DNA of 64,000 nt from JAMXLO01 sp963696645 (GTDB lineage Bacteria; Pseudomonadota; Alphaproteobacteria; Acetobacterales; Acetobacteraceae), in assembly GCA_963696645.1 (NCBI GenBank), contig CAVOKY010000007.1, positions 1,364,001-1,428,000 on the forward strand, written 5' to 3'. Each line of letters starts with the position of its first letter. The stretch's first letter is position 1. The position numbers were made by a program, and so were the translations under genes. The notes beneath the pieces were generated by a model that saw only the letters and a list, made by a program, of their open reading frames with translations, ran no database searches and was not told the origin of the DNA. Below, in pieces: positions 8,577 to 17,204 of this stretch.

Positions 8577-8711
8577 ATCGAATACGGCGGCACTTCCGCC
8601 AGTTTTCCGGCTCGGTTGAGTCGGAAGGGGGTCGATGACCCCTGCGTCTCCCAGACGTGAAGCCTCCCTGTTTACTTGCCCCCGGTCATTGACCGGGGGC
8701 TTTTTCTTTTT
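8577..8711 (+). ncRNA. Candidate structured small RNA with anti-Shine-Dalgarno segment
   Basis: No protein frame fits here, but about 135 bases fold into consecutive stem-loops: 8586-8600 (GGCGG/CCGCC), about 8605-8626 (9-bp stem with one G-U), 8628-8642 (GGGGTC/GACCCC), 8645-8657 (CGTCT-ccc-AGACG) and the terminator 8678-8700. An unpaired stretch around 8658-8677 contains GCCTCCC, complementary to a ribosome binding site. A promoter-like pair precedes it. This is the architecture of trans-acting alphaproteobacterial sRNAs that block translation starts. I could not match it to a named Rfam family, and it does not look like 6S, SRP or tmRNA. Confidence 0.5.
8678..8711 (+). terminator. Strong rho-independent terminator
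   Basis: Perfect 10-bp GC-rich stem (8678-8687 with 8691-8700, loop ATT) followed by TTTTTCTTTTT. It is one of the best intrinsic terminators in the window, and its orientation ends a plus-strand transcript. Confidence 0.9.
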
Positions 8712-8834
8712 GCTGATTTTTGACAGCACGATAACGGCGCGTGACTGACTGATCGGCGGTTCGCCAATTCTTGCCGCTACTTATCCTAAATCCGGGGCTT
8801 GCGCCGGCTCGCACCGGCCCGTCAACATCTGGCG

Positions 8835-8957
8835 ATGATCTTCGCGCTGGTCATGATCCCGATCGCCCTCTTCATCGGTCTGGTCGTTGCCGTCCTGGCC
8901 GGGCAGCGCCGGCCGCGTCACGATCGGAGACCGCGCCGGAGACGCGCGCATCTGTAA
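8835..8957 (+). CDS. Possible 40-aa single-pass membrane peptide
   Basis: An ATG at 8835 opens a 40-codon frame: a strongly hydrophobic first half (FALVMIPIALFIGLVVAVLA) followed by a very basic tail rich in Arg. This is the layout of small inner-membrane proteins with a cytoplasmic C-terminus. No clear ribosome site or homologue is recognised, so it remains tentative. The rest of 8712-9240 shows no other supported gene. Confidence 0.35.
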   Translation: MIFALVMIPIALFIGLVVAVLAGQRRPRHDRRPRRRRAHL

Positions 8958-9240
8958 CGCCGGCACATCACGAAGGGTGCTTGTCGCCTCCGTGACAGCA
9001 CAGCGGCCCCGAGAGCGATCGGGAAGAGCGCTGCAGAACGGTTGTTATCGAGCCCTAGATCGTTACGGTCGTGTGATGTAACCAACCCGCATCTTCACCC
9101 ACGCGGACCGCTACATATGGCCCCCGAGGAAGAGGACGCCGGACCTGTGAAAGCATGGCTGAGCCCAAAACGAGTACTAATTACCAACTGTGCGGCGTCC
9201 CTGGTAAACATGATACCACAAGCAATGGGGAGCGCGTGAT

Positions 9241-11814
9241 ATGGCGGGCGTGAACTGGACCAATCCCGGCACCTCAGGCAAGTGGAGCGTCGCAAAGAAC
9301 TGGACGGGGCTAGTTGGCGAGAGCTTCCCCGGACAGGTTCCTGCCGCCGGGGACATCGTGACGATCGGGGGGACCAACGGCGCTTACGTCGTCACCTTCG
9401 ATGTCTCGAGTGCGACCGTCAGCTCCCTCACCATCGAGGGAGGGAACGGTTCGTCGCAGGTGACGACCCTGCGGATGACCGCCGGTGATACGCTGAACAT
9501 CCAGGGCGGCGTCACACTCCTCAAGAAGGGCTCTCCTGCCGCCATCGATGGCGCCGGAACCATTTCGGCGAGCGGCGGGATCACCGCTACTGGCGGGACC
9601 CCCACTGAGGGGACAATCACAGCCGGCACGGGCACGACCGGCGGCGTTCTGGACCTGACCGGCACTGGTTTCATCACTAGCCCGTTTGTGTTTGCTATTG
9701 GCACTGCTGCGCCAAGCACGTTGGAATTCAACCTGGCGGGCGGTGTCGTTGCGACGGCCGCGATCACAATCAACAACGCCAATCAGACGCTCGAGGTCGG
9801 ACCCTTGGGCACACTGGCCATTGGCGCCGCACAGAACGTCACCAAGGGCAAGATCCTGATGGCTGGCGGCATTCTCACGGACACTTCGGGCGTTTCGCTT
9901 GGCAACAGCACATCCAACGGCGCGCTGAGTGGCTTCGGAACGGTTGCAGCAAATTTGACACGGTCGGGCAGCGGCACTGCTGACACCGTGACCGCGTCGG
10001 GCGGAACTCTCGATCTGACGGGAACATTCGGTGCCGGGCTTGTCGCCGCGATCAGTGCGGGGGCGGTTTCCGATCTGAAATTCGACAATACTGCAACGTC
10101 GAATGCCGCGATCGCCATCACATCGGGCAATCAGACGTTGGAGATCGGCAGTGCCGGTGAGCTTACTGTCGGCGCAGACCAGAACGTCACGCGCGGCACG
10201 ATCAAGCTGGACGGTGGCACCATCATTGACCTTGGTGCAGGGGGCATCTCGTTTGGCGCCGGCGCGTCCAGTGGTTCGCTGAGCGGCTTCGGTTTCGTTG
10301 TCGCCGACCAATTGACAAGATCCGGTTCCGGCACAGCCGACACTATCACCGCGACCGGCGGCCAACTCACGCTGTTCACGACCATCGGCGCCAACTCGGG
10401 GCTCGTGTTCGACATCGGCAACAGCTCCGCATCTTCCCTGCAACTCGACATTGCCCCAGGGACCGGCAACGCGTTCACGTTCCTTGGCTCGGCCGGCAAC
10501 CTCGCACTGCCCGGCTTCGAGACGGACAATGTTGGCGTGGTCGGCCTCAATGTCGGCAGCACTAAAACGCCGACCAATTTCGTCGATATTGTCGGCACCA
10601 ACGTCACTGTCACATCCGGGCAGGCCGGCACGGGCACCAGCGGCACCGTCACCCTTTCCAATGGCGATACCTTTAATCTGATCGGTATCACCAACGCCTC
10701 TGCACCCTGGCATGTGCTCACCACGCCGGACGGTGCTGGAGGCACCGACGTGTTCCTCAGCAGTGTCTGCTTTGCGGCGGGAACGCACATCCTGACCGCC
10801 ACCGGCGAGCGGGCCATCGAGAGCCTGTTGCAGGGGGACATCGTCCTCACCCTGTCGGACGGCGAACTGAAGGCGCGGCCAGTCAAATGGGTCGGCCATC
10901 GGCGTATCGATTTGACCAGACATCCGCGACCAGAAACCATGGCGCCGATCCGCATCGAACGCGACGCCTTCGGCGACAACATGCCACACACCGACCTACT
11001 GTTGTCGCCGGATCACGCGGTCTTCGTCGATGACATGTTGATCTGCATACGGCAACTGGTGAATGGGTCCACGATCCGAGCAGAGCGCGGGTGGACAGCG
11101 GTCGATTACTACCACGTGGAACTGAACGACCACGCAATCCTGCTGGCCGAGGGGCTGCCGGCGGAGAGCTATCTCGACACGGGCAATCGCGGCTTCTTTG
11201 CAAATTCCGGTGCGCCCCTGACGCTCCACCCCAATATGACCGACGAGACCGACTACCCGACGCGCGAAGCCGGCTCCTGTGCCCCATTCGTATGGGATGA
11301 GGCGAGCGTGCAGCCGGTATGGCAGCGCCTAGCCGATCGGTCTACCGCGATCGGGCGACCGGTGTCGCAGCGCGCGACGACAACGGATGGCGACCTGCGA
11401 CTGCTCGCCGATCTGCGCCCTGTCAAACCGGTCATCAGCGACAATAATCGCGTCATTTTCGTTCTGCCGCGCGGCGCCCGCGAGGTGCGGTTGGTCTCGC
11501 GTGCACAGTCGCCGACTGAGGCGCGTCCCTGGTTGGAGGATCGTCGCCGGCTTGGCGTGCGCGTGAAGCGCGTTGTGCTGCGTGGCGCCGATGAGCTGCG
11601 GGAGGTCCCGGTGGATCACCCCGATCTCACCCGAGGTTGGTGGGCCGTCGAGAGAGACGGGCAGGTGATCAGCCGATGGACAGATGGAGACGCGGCGTTT
11701 CCGCTGCCGGTGATGCGCGGCGACGTCATGCTGGAAATCCAATTGGCTGGTACCATGGTATACGCGGTGGATGCTGCGCCCGAGGACGGGACCGAGCGGC
11801 GCGCTGCTGCTTGA
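9241..11814 (+). CDS. Surface/secreted beta-repeat protein with C-terminal Hint domain
   Basis: An 857-aa protein. Residues ~1-510 are Gly/Thr/Ser-rich beta-solenoid-like sequence as in autotransporter adhesins. Two copies of a roughly 115-residue unit can be seen, each beginning NQTLE and containing LSGFG and LTRSGSGTADT. A Hint (hedgehog/intein) domain follows, starting at the Cys of VCFAAGTHILTATGERAIE and including LSPDHAVFVDDMLICIRQLVNG. Hint_2 proteins of this type are abundant in Acetobacteraceae and are presumed to be self-cleaving or lipid-modified surface proteins; this is family knowledge, not shown here. ATG 9241 has GGGGAG about 8 bases upstream. No classical signal peptide is present; export might use a type I system elsewhere. 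Confidence 0.85.
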   Translation: MAGVNWTNPGTSGKWSVAKNWTGLVGESFPGQVPAAGDIVTIGGTNGAYVVTFDVSSATVSSLTIEGGNGSSQVTTLRMTAGDTLNIQGGVTLLKKGSPAAIDGAGTISASGGITATGGTPTEGTITAGTGTTGGVLDLTGTGFITSPFVFAIGTAAPSTLEFNLAGGVVATAAITINNANQTLEVGPLGTLAIGAAQNVTKGKILMAGGILTDTSGVSLGNSTSNGALSGFGTVAANLTRSGSGTADTVTASGGTLDLTGTFGAGLVAAISAGAVSDLKFDNTATSNAAIAITSGNQTLEIGSAGELTVGADQNVTRGTIKLDGGTIIDLGAGGISFGAGASSGSLSGFGFVVADQLTRSGSGTADTITATGGQLTLFTTIGANSGLVFDIGNSSASSLQLDIAPGTGNAFTFLGSAGNLALPGFETDNVGVVGLNVGSTKTPTNFVDIVGTNVTVTSGQAGTGTSGTVTLSNGDTFNLIGITNASAPWHVLTTPDGAGGTDVFLSSVCFAAGTHILTATGERAIESLLQGDIVLTLSDGELKARPVKWVGHRRIDLTRHPRPETMAPIRIERDAFGDNMPHTDLLLSPDHAVFVDDMLICIRQLVNGSTIRAERGWTAVDYYHVELNDHAILLAEGLPAESYLDTGNRGFFANSGAPLTLHPNMTDETDYPTREAGSCAPFVWDEASVQPVWQRLADRSTAIGRPVSQRATTTDGDLRLLADLRPVKPVISDNNRVIFVLPRGAREVRLVSRAQSPTEARPWLEDRRRLGVRVKRVVLRGADELREVPVDHPDLTRGWWAVERDGQVISRWTDGDAAFPLPVMRGDVMLEIQLAGTMVYAVDAAPEDGTERRAAA

Positions 11815-11973
11815 AAGCTTCGACTGAATGCGCCCGCCGGCGCACGCTCAGGAAGACCATTTATCGGCGGCTCCCTCGCCGTTGGATCGACTGGCAACCA
11901 GGACGGAAGCCCACTTCTATTTGGGCGCGCATCCAAGCGTAACTGCCGGCAGCTCACCAAACGCCAACTTATA

Positions 11974-11989
11974 CCAGAAGCTGGAAGTC
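11974..11989 (+). repeat. IS630 left terminal inverted repeat
   Basis: CCAGAAGC plus AAGTC after three non-matching bases; pairs with 13131-13146. The TA immediately outside is duplicated at the other end. Confidence 0.85.
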
Positions 11990-12066
11990 CCGACTCTTCG
12001 GAGGGATTCCCGAATTGGCGGAACTCTGACTCCTTGTACCCTGAAGTTCTTTTGGGGGGTCACGGC

Positions 12067-13137
12067 ATGGGCAAGGCGATCGAGATCACGCGCTTGGACC
12101 GGTCCGCTGCTGAGCTGCGCGGCGTTGCCATTAAAACCCAGGATGCCGCCGTTACGCGACGCCTGCTGGGCATCGCGCTTTTGCTGGACGGTTGGTCGCG
12201 TGGCGAGGCTGCTACGGCCAGTGGGATGGACCGGCAGACGCTATGCGACTGGGTGCATCGCTACAACGCGTCTGACGTTTCCGGCCTGGCAACCGGCAGG
12301 CGCTCTGGACGCCCTTCGGCGCTGAACGAGGCGCAAATGGCTGAACTGAAGGAGATAGTGATCAAAGGGCCTGATCCGGAGAAAGACGGCGTTGTGCGGT
12401 GGCGCTGCGTTGATCTGCGCGCGAAGATCGCCAGCCACTTCGCGGTTACGTTCCACAAGCGCAGCGTGGCCAAGCTGCTCTGCAAGCTCAAGCTGACGCG
12501 GTTGCAGCCGCGCCCCTACCATCCGAAGAAGGACGCAGCGGCGCAGGAGAGTTTCAAAATAAACTTCGCCAGCCTGATGAACGAAGTCCTGCCAGTATCC
12601 GCGACGGGCAAACCTGTGGAGGTGTGGTTCCAAGATGAAGCCAGAGTAGGCCAGAAGGGATGGCTCCCGTACCAGTGGGCGCCGATTGGTTCCCGGCCAC
12701 CCGCAGTACGGGATAACCGCCACGATTCGGTCTATCTGTTTGGTGCGATCTGCCCCGCTCGTGAGGTCGGCGCCGCGGTCATCATGCCCGCCGCCAATAC
12801 CGAGGCAATGAACGAGCATCTGAAGGAAATCAGCACGCAGGTGCAGCCCGGTGCGCACGCCGTCCTGATCTGCGACGGCGCCGGCTGGCATCAGCGCGGC
12901 AAGAAGCTGAAAGTCCCAGTCAACATCACGCTAATCTCACTGCCACCCTATTCGCCGGAACTCAACTCGATGGAGAACGTCTGGCACTACCTCCGGGCCA
13001 ACAAGCTGAGCCTGTTGGTATGGGACAGCTACGAGGCCATCGTCACAGCTTGCAAGGATGCGTGGCATTTTCTGATCAGCGACCCCGATCGCATCAGATC
13101 CATCGGAACTCGCGCTTGGGCGTGCGTCATGACTTAG
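12067..13137 (+). CDS. IS630 family transposase
   Basis: This 356-aa protein has an N-terminal helix-turn-helix (LLLDGWSRGEAATASGMDRQT, second HTH around KRSVAKLLCKL) and a DDE catalytic core. The acidic residues lie in VWFQDEARVGQKG, AVLICDGAGWHQRG and LPPYSPELNSMENVW. It is in one piece, unlike many IS630 genes split by programmed frameshift. ATG 12067 has a GGGGGG tract about 9 bases upstream. Its stop at 13137 lies inside the right terminal repeat, so the element is compact and probably still able to move. Confidence 0.95.
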   Translation: MGKAIEITRLDRSAAELRGVAIKTQDAAVTRRLLGIALLLDGWSRGEAATASGMDRQTLCDWVHRYNASDVSGLATGRRSGRPSALNEAQMAELKEIVIKGPDPEKDGVVRWRCVDLRAKIASHFAVTFHKRSVAKLLCKLKLTRLQPRPYHPKKDAAAQESFKINFASLMNEVLPVSATGKPVEVWFQDEARVGQKGWLPYQWAPIGSRPPAVRDNRHDSVYLFGAICPAREVGAAVIMPAANTEAMNEHLKEISTQVQPGAHAVLICDGAGWHQRGKKLKVPVNITLISLPPYSPELNSMENVWHYLRANKLSLLVWDSYEAIVTACKDAWHFLISDPDRIRSIGTRAWACVMT

Positions 13138-13146
13138 GGCTTCTGG
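13131..13146 (-). repeat. IS630 right terminal inverted repeat
   Basis: Reverse complement of the left repeat with three mismatches; overlaps the last codons of the transposase gene. Confidence 0.85.
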
Positions 13147-13543
13147 TATTATCTGCACTCGCGAAGCGGCCGAAGTGCCAAAAGCCATAAGTCGCGGCGA
13201 TCTCTCTCACTGTTGTCGAAGACGGCACGGCCCTTCTCAAATCCCGTCGCGCGAAATGCATGCGCCGCATCAACAAATAGTGCTTGGGGCCCATTCCGAG
13301 GTGCTCCCGGCAACAGGTTCGTACAGTTCGTCCCGAGATCCCCGGTCGCTGTGCACACCTCCGGGACGTACAAAGCCCGATCCGGATGTCCCTCTATCAT
13401 CCGAAGGAACCGCCGCATGATGAGCGCGTGTCGGCGTTGTGCTGACAAATCATCAGTCGTGCCCTCGGATGTGAAACAGCCCGCCATCGCTTCGATGAGT
13501 GCCTGCACCAGTCCGCGGGCAGCCTGGGGATGAGCAATGATAC

Positions 13544-14629
13544 TTATCGGTCAGCCGCATCGATCAGCCCCAGACTGCGCAAAATGGCCGGATCAAGCCG
13601 ACGCGACCCGCCCGGTGGTCGCAACGCAAATCCCATCGAGTCGTCATAGCCCCACAGCGCCCAGCCAATCCCCTGCCGCTCGCAAGCCTCGCGCACCGCG
13701 GACAGCCAGGCCAGGCGTGCCGGCTGGTTCAGCCGTTGCGTTGCCCCGAATTCTCCTGCCAGCACGGACGCACGGTTCCGCCGCCCCCAATCGCCCGCCG
13801 CGGCGACCATCGCCGCCAGCTTCGCCACGTTCCACTCTTGCGCGCAGTAGAAGCGCATCAGGTCCGCGGTGGGCGGGTCACTGGTGGCAGCCGCCGTGGC
13901 CCGGCAGGCGGCGGGATCCGCGACCGGAAACGGCAATCGCGTCATCGCCGCGGCATCGAGTCCTGCTCGGTAGGCGCCCAGCGAGGTCAGCTCAGCCGGT
14001 TCGTAGAGGTGGAAGCTGTACACCACGTTGGTGTCATGCTCCGGAGCCAGTGCCAGCAAGCCGGCGACGCCGCCCCAGTTGGCGCCGGTGAGTACCACAG
14101 TGTCCGCCGGCAGGATCCCACGGATTGTCGTCAGGACCTGATGCTGCAGCGTGGCCCAGGCGTCAGGCGCATCGGCAAACACCGGCTCGTTCAGGACTTC
14201 GGGGAATGTCAGCGCCGGATTGAATCGCCGCAGCATCAAAGCCGTCGAGCGCCAGAACGCCACCAGCCTCTCGCGATCAGCCGGTTCGGTTTCGAGATGC
14301 CAGTCGGTGGGATGCGGCACGACGATGACCGCGAGCCCATTCCGTTCCAGCCGTGCCACCGCGTCGGCGAGCGCGGCGGTGACGCCCGGGTATGCCAGCA
14401 ATATAGGCTGTACCGGCAGGCGAACGAAGCTGAAGCCGGCGCGCCGCAGATCGCGCATCGCCACATCGCCGAGGTAGCCGCGCAATGCTGCCGGATCGGA
14501 GTTTGGCGGGAAACGGAACCAGTTGGTGATGTTGATCCCACGCCGCAGGACCGCCGGCGGCTCCGCGTTGGCGCACACGGAACCGAGCAGGAGGACGAAG
14601 GCCAACAGTGCCGCAAGGACGCGGGTCAT
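13544..14629 (-). CDS. Glycoside hydrolase family 5 (cellulase-like) secreted protein
   Basis: This 361-aa protein starts with a signal peptide (MTRVLAALLAFVLLLGSVCANA), followed by RRGINITNWFRFP and FVRLPVQP of the GH5 TIM barrel. The two catalytic glutamates are seen in PEVLNEPVF (acid/base) and LAGEFGAT (nucleophile), with HLYEP between them. It should hydrolyse beta-1,4-linked glucans or related polysaccharides in the periplasm or outside. ATG 14629 was chosen because it begins the signal peptide; an upstream in-frame ATG adds 12 unlikely residues. It is divergent from a membrane glycosyltransferase gene. Confidence 0.85.
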   Translation of the reverse strand: MTRVLAALLAFVLLLGSVCANAEPPAVLRRGINITNWFRFPPNSDPAALRGYLGDVAMRDLRRAGFSFVRLPVQPILLAYPGVTAALADAVARLERNGLAVIVVPHPTDWHLETEPADRERLVAFWRSTALMLRRFNPALTFPEVLNEPVFADAPDAWATLQHQVLTTIRGILPADTVVLTGANWGGVAGLLALAPEHDTNVVYSFHLYEPAELTSLGAYRAGLDAAAMTRLPFPVADPAACRATAAATSDPPTADLMRFYCAQEWNVAKLAAMVAAAGDWGRRNRASVLAGEFGATQRLNQPARLAWLSAVREACERQGIGWALWGYDDSMGFALRPPGGSRRLDPAILRSLGLIDAADR

Positions 14630-14720
14630 GGCAGGCGGTCCCGGTAACCAATCGTTGGTGTCCAACTGCTAGCGGTAGACCGCACTTCCGCTAACGTCCG
14701 GTGAACAAGGGCACATTTCT

Positions 14721-16296
14721 GTGCGCAGCCGCTCGATCTTCCCCATCCTGGTCGTTGCGGCCGCAGTGCTCACTGCCACCGCATGGCTGCGCAGCGCCGA
14801 ATACGACGAGCAGTACACGCTGTTCATCGTTGGGGGACCGACGCGCCCGGTTTGGCCCACGCGTGCTTTCACAGCGGGCGAGGTGCGCACCTTGCAGGCC
14901 GGACACGCCGGCTTCGCGGCCATCGCCCGCGAACTGCGCCAAACCGATGTGCATCCGCCGCTGTATTTCTGGGTCGTGGCGGCATGGCGTCGTCTGGCGG
15001 GCGAGGGCTTGTTCACCCTGCGCCTCGCTTCGGTGCTGTTCAGCATTGCGACACTTTGCGTGGTGGCGCTGATCGCCCGGATGACCACCGTTCCCGCCGG
15101 GCTGGCGATGCTGCTGACGCTTGGCTGCTATGGCTTCACCTACACCGGAACGATCGCGCGCGGCTTCGCGCTGGCCCAGTTGCTTACGCTTTCGGGCGTT
15201 GCGCTGTTGATGCTGGCCGAACGGCAGCGGCGCGCGCTGCTGGCGTTCGCCGCCGGCGCGCTGCTCGGCGCAGCAACATTCACCTACTATCTCGCTGCAT
15301 TCGTTGGTGCGAGCGCGCTGCTGTGGCTTGTCGCGCGCGCCGCGAAGCCGGCAGGCCCCCTCCCCGACCCGCCCCCGCGAAACAGGCGCGAGTTCAGGGA
15401 GGGACCTCGTCGCAGTGACGGCCTGCATCGGCTTCACAATGTGGCTGCCGGCCGATCTGTGGTTCTTCCTGGCGGAACGCCACAGCCGGGTGGGCCAATT
15501 CCCGCCGTTCGATGTGGCGTCCAGCACCTTGCGGCTTGCTCGGTATGCTGCGGCGAACCTGCTCGGAGGACTGCCGCTCTATGTCGAAAACCCGGCCCGA
15601 ACGATCTCGGCCATCGCACTGGTCGCTGTAATGTTGGGGCTTCTCGCGCTGACGATCCGGCAATGGCGGCAGATCGCAACGCCCGCGGCGCGCCTGCTGT
15701 TCGTCATGGCAGCCGCCGCACCGGCGGTCGGCCTGCTGCTGCTCGGCTTCGTCTTCAACAACACGCCGATCGAGTTGCGTTATGTTGCCTGCGCGACACC
15801 TTTCATCGGCCTGCTGCTGGCTGGCGCATTTGCGGCGCTGCCACGACGTACGGGACTGATTTGTAGCGGCTCGCTGCTGGCGATCCAGGCTCTGGCACTG
15901 ATCGGCCTGATGACCAGCGCGGCAACGATGCAGCCGGCGCGCGCGACAGCCGCGGCAGCGGCATCGCTGGCACCGGACGGCGTCGTCCTGCTACCGCGCG
16001 GCAACGATGGCGTCGGCATCATCGGTGCCTTCGCCATCGAGGCACCGCCGACAATGCGGCTGCTGGTGATCAGCCGCAACGAATCACCGGCGGAAATTCG
16101 CGCGCGCGCCGCCATGTTTCCGCGCGTCGTGCTGGCGTTGCTCGACCAGGACGCCGACAGTCGGGAGACACTGCCCGCGATGCGCCAGGCATTCACCGAC
16201 CCGTGCTGGCGCGCCGCGGGTGAAGGGTTCAACGTACTCGTCTTCAAGCAGATTTGCGGGGAGTCGTGCCCATGTTCTTCGATGGCTTCACACTGA
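14721..16296 (+). pseudogene. GT39-like membrane glycosyltransferase, frameshifted
   Basis: The first frame (14721 to about 15350) encodes a polytopic membrane protein with SAEYDEQYTLFIVGG and DVHPPLYFWVVAAWRRLAG, typical of GT39/ArnT-like family proteins. Near 15356-15404 a GC-rich palindromic segment occurs (arms 15358-15364 and 15397-15403). After it the coherent protein continues one frame over (VTACIGFTMWLPADLWFFLAE, then NNTPIELRYVACATPF) to TGA 16296. The simplest reading is insertion of a small palindromic repeat that broke the gene. A sequencing error or two separate proteins is less likely because the halves join into one normal-length protein. The 3' end overlaps the next gene by 25 bases. 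Confidence 0.7.
15356..15404. repeat. Small palindromic repeat inside the GT39-like gene
   Basis: CCCTCCC at 15358-15364 and GGGAGGG at 15397-15403 bound a GC-rich, non-family-like stretch at exactly the place where the reading frame changes. It resembles the short dispersed palindromes of other GC-rich proteobacteria. Confidence 0.5.
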
Positions 16297-17150
16297 CCGA
16301 GGTTGCAGTGCCCGGCGGCGCCATGCGGTTGCGCCATGGCGGCTCCGGCCCGCCACTGCTGCTGTTGCACGGCAACCCGCAGACCCACGTGATGTGGCAC
16401 CGCGTCGCGCCCACCCTGGCGCAGCGCTTCACTCTGATCTGTCCCGACCTGCGCGGCTATGGCTTCTCGCACAAGCCGCCGGCAACCGAGGACCACATGC
16501 CATACTCCAAGCGCGAGATGGCAAAGGACATGATCGCGGTGATGGACCATTTCGGTCACCGCCGTTTCCGCCTGGCCGGCCACGATCGCGGCGCGCGACT
16601 GTCGCACCGTATCGCGCTGGATAATCCCGACCGCGTGGAGCAGCTGGCGACGCTCGATATCATCCCGACGATCGAGCACTTCGAGCGCGCCAACATGGAA
16701 TTCGGCTTGCGGCAGTATCACTGGTTCTGGTTCGCCCAGAAGCATCCGTTTCCGGAATGGCTGATCAACAAGGCACCTGAGGAATGGTGGCGCCAGCACA
16801 CCAACCGCAATCCCGATAAGCCCGACCTGTTCCATCCCGACGCGCTCGCCGACTACCTCGCCGCGGTGCGACAGCCCGAGATGGTGCGCGGCATGTGCGA
16901 GGACTACCGCGCTGCCGCCGGCATCGACCTGGTGCATGACCGCGAGAGCCGATCCGCCGGCGTGAAGGTGCAATGTCCGATGCTGGTGCTGTGGGGCTCG
17001 CGGGGAACCGTCGCCCGCGGCTACGATGCTATGGCGATCTGGCGGCAGTACTGCGCCGCAGAAGTGATGGGCGGCGCAATCGAGTCCAGCCATTACATCG
17101 CGGAGGAAAACCCTGCGGCGCTGCTGGAGTGGTTCGCGAAGTTCTTCTGA
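16272..17150 (+). CDS. Alpha/beta hydrolase, fluoroacetate (haloacetate) dehalogenase family
   Basis: This 292-aa alpha/beta hydrolase has LLLLHGNPQTHVMWHRVAP (oxyanion region). AGHDRGARLSHRIALDNP has the nucleophile Asp followed by Arg and a second Arg, as in fluoroacetate dehalogenases. YHWFWFAQ holds the His-Trp halide pocket, and SSHYIAEENP the catalytic His. Asp rather than Ser as nucleophile points to haloacetate dehalogenation (EC 3.8.1.3) or epoxide-hydrolase-like chemistry. ATG 16272 is inside the end of the broken glycosyltransferase gene. Substrate assignment is from motif only. Confidence 0.8.
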   Translation: MFFDGFTLTEVAVPGGAMRLRHGGSGPPLLLLHGNPQTHVMWHRVAPTLAQRFTLICPDLRGYGFSHKPPATEDHMPYSKREMAKDMIAVMDHFGHRRFRLAGHDRGARLSHRIALDNPDRVEQLATLDIIPTIEHFERANMEFGLRQYHWFWFAQKHPFPEWLINKAPEEWWRQHTNRNPDKPDLFHPDALADYLAAVRQPEMVRGMCEDYRAAAGIDLVHDRESRSAGVKVQCPMLVLWGSRGTVARGYDAMAIWRQYCAAEVMGGAIESSHYIAEENPAALLEWFAKFF

Positions 17151-17204
17151 CGCACACGCGCGGTCATGGTCGGTGAAGGCCGACCATGACCGTCGGGAAT
17201 GGCG

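Larger units (their letters stand above)
11974..13146 (+). mobile_element. IS630-family insertion sequence, apparently complete
   Basis: A 1173-bp element with imperfect terminal inverted repeats (11974-11989 and 13131-13146, 13 of 16 identical, outer bases CCAGAAGC). It is flanked on both sides by TA (11972-11973 and 13147-13148), the target duplication expected for IS630/Tc1-mariner elements. It carries one uninterrupted transposase gene. It sits inside an AraC-family regulator remnant read on the opposite strand. Confidence 0.9.
11917..13532 (-). pseudogene. AraC-family regulator remnant, frameshifted and split by an IS630 element
   Basis: On the minus strand, 13532-13149 encodes an AraC-type C-terminal region: SAQRRHALIMRRF, then RALYVPEVCTATG. 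Near 13340 the frame slips by one base. The next frame continues ISGRTVRTCCREHLGMGP, RRMHFARRDLRRA and REIAATYGFWHFGRFA, the two helix-turn-helix elements of AraC proteins. The reading stops at the IS left by a TA target duplication. On the other side, 11971-11917 gives KLAFGELPAVTLG and a stop, the expected AraC ending, but in a different phase even after removing the IS. The N-terminal ~190 residues are absent. The gene is dead by at least two lesions besides the insertion. Confidence 0.8.

Noticed and set aside
8577..8711. 6S, SRP or tmRNA identity for the structured region
   Set aside because: No long closing stem, SRP tetraloop or tag reading frame is visible; hairpins are sequential instead.
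9310..10989. 559-codon minus-strand frame within the Hint-domain gene
   Set aside because: Shadow of the repeat region; Arg/Gly-rich without motifs.
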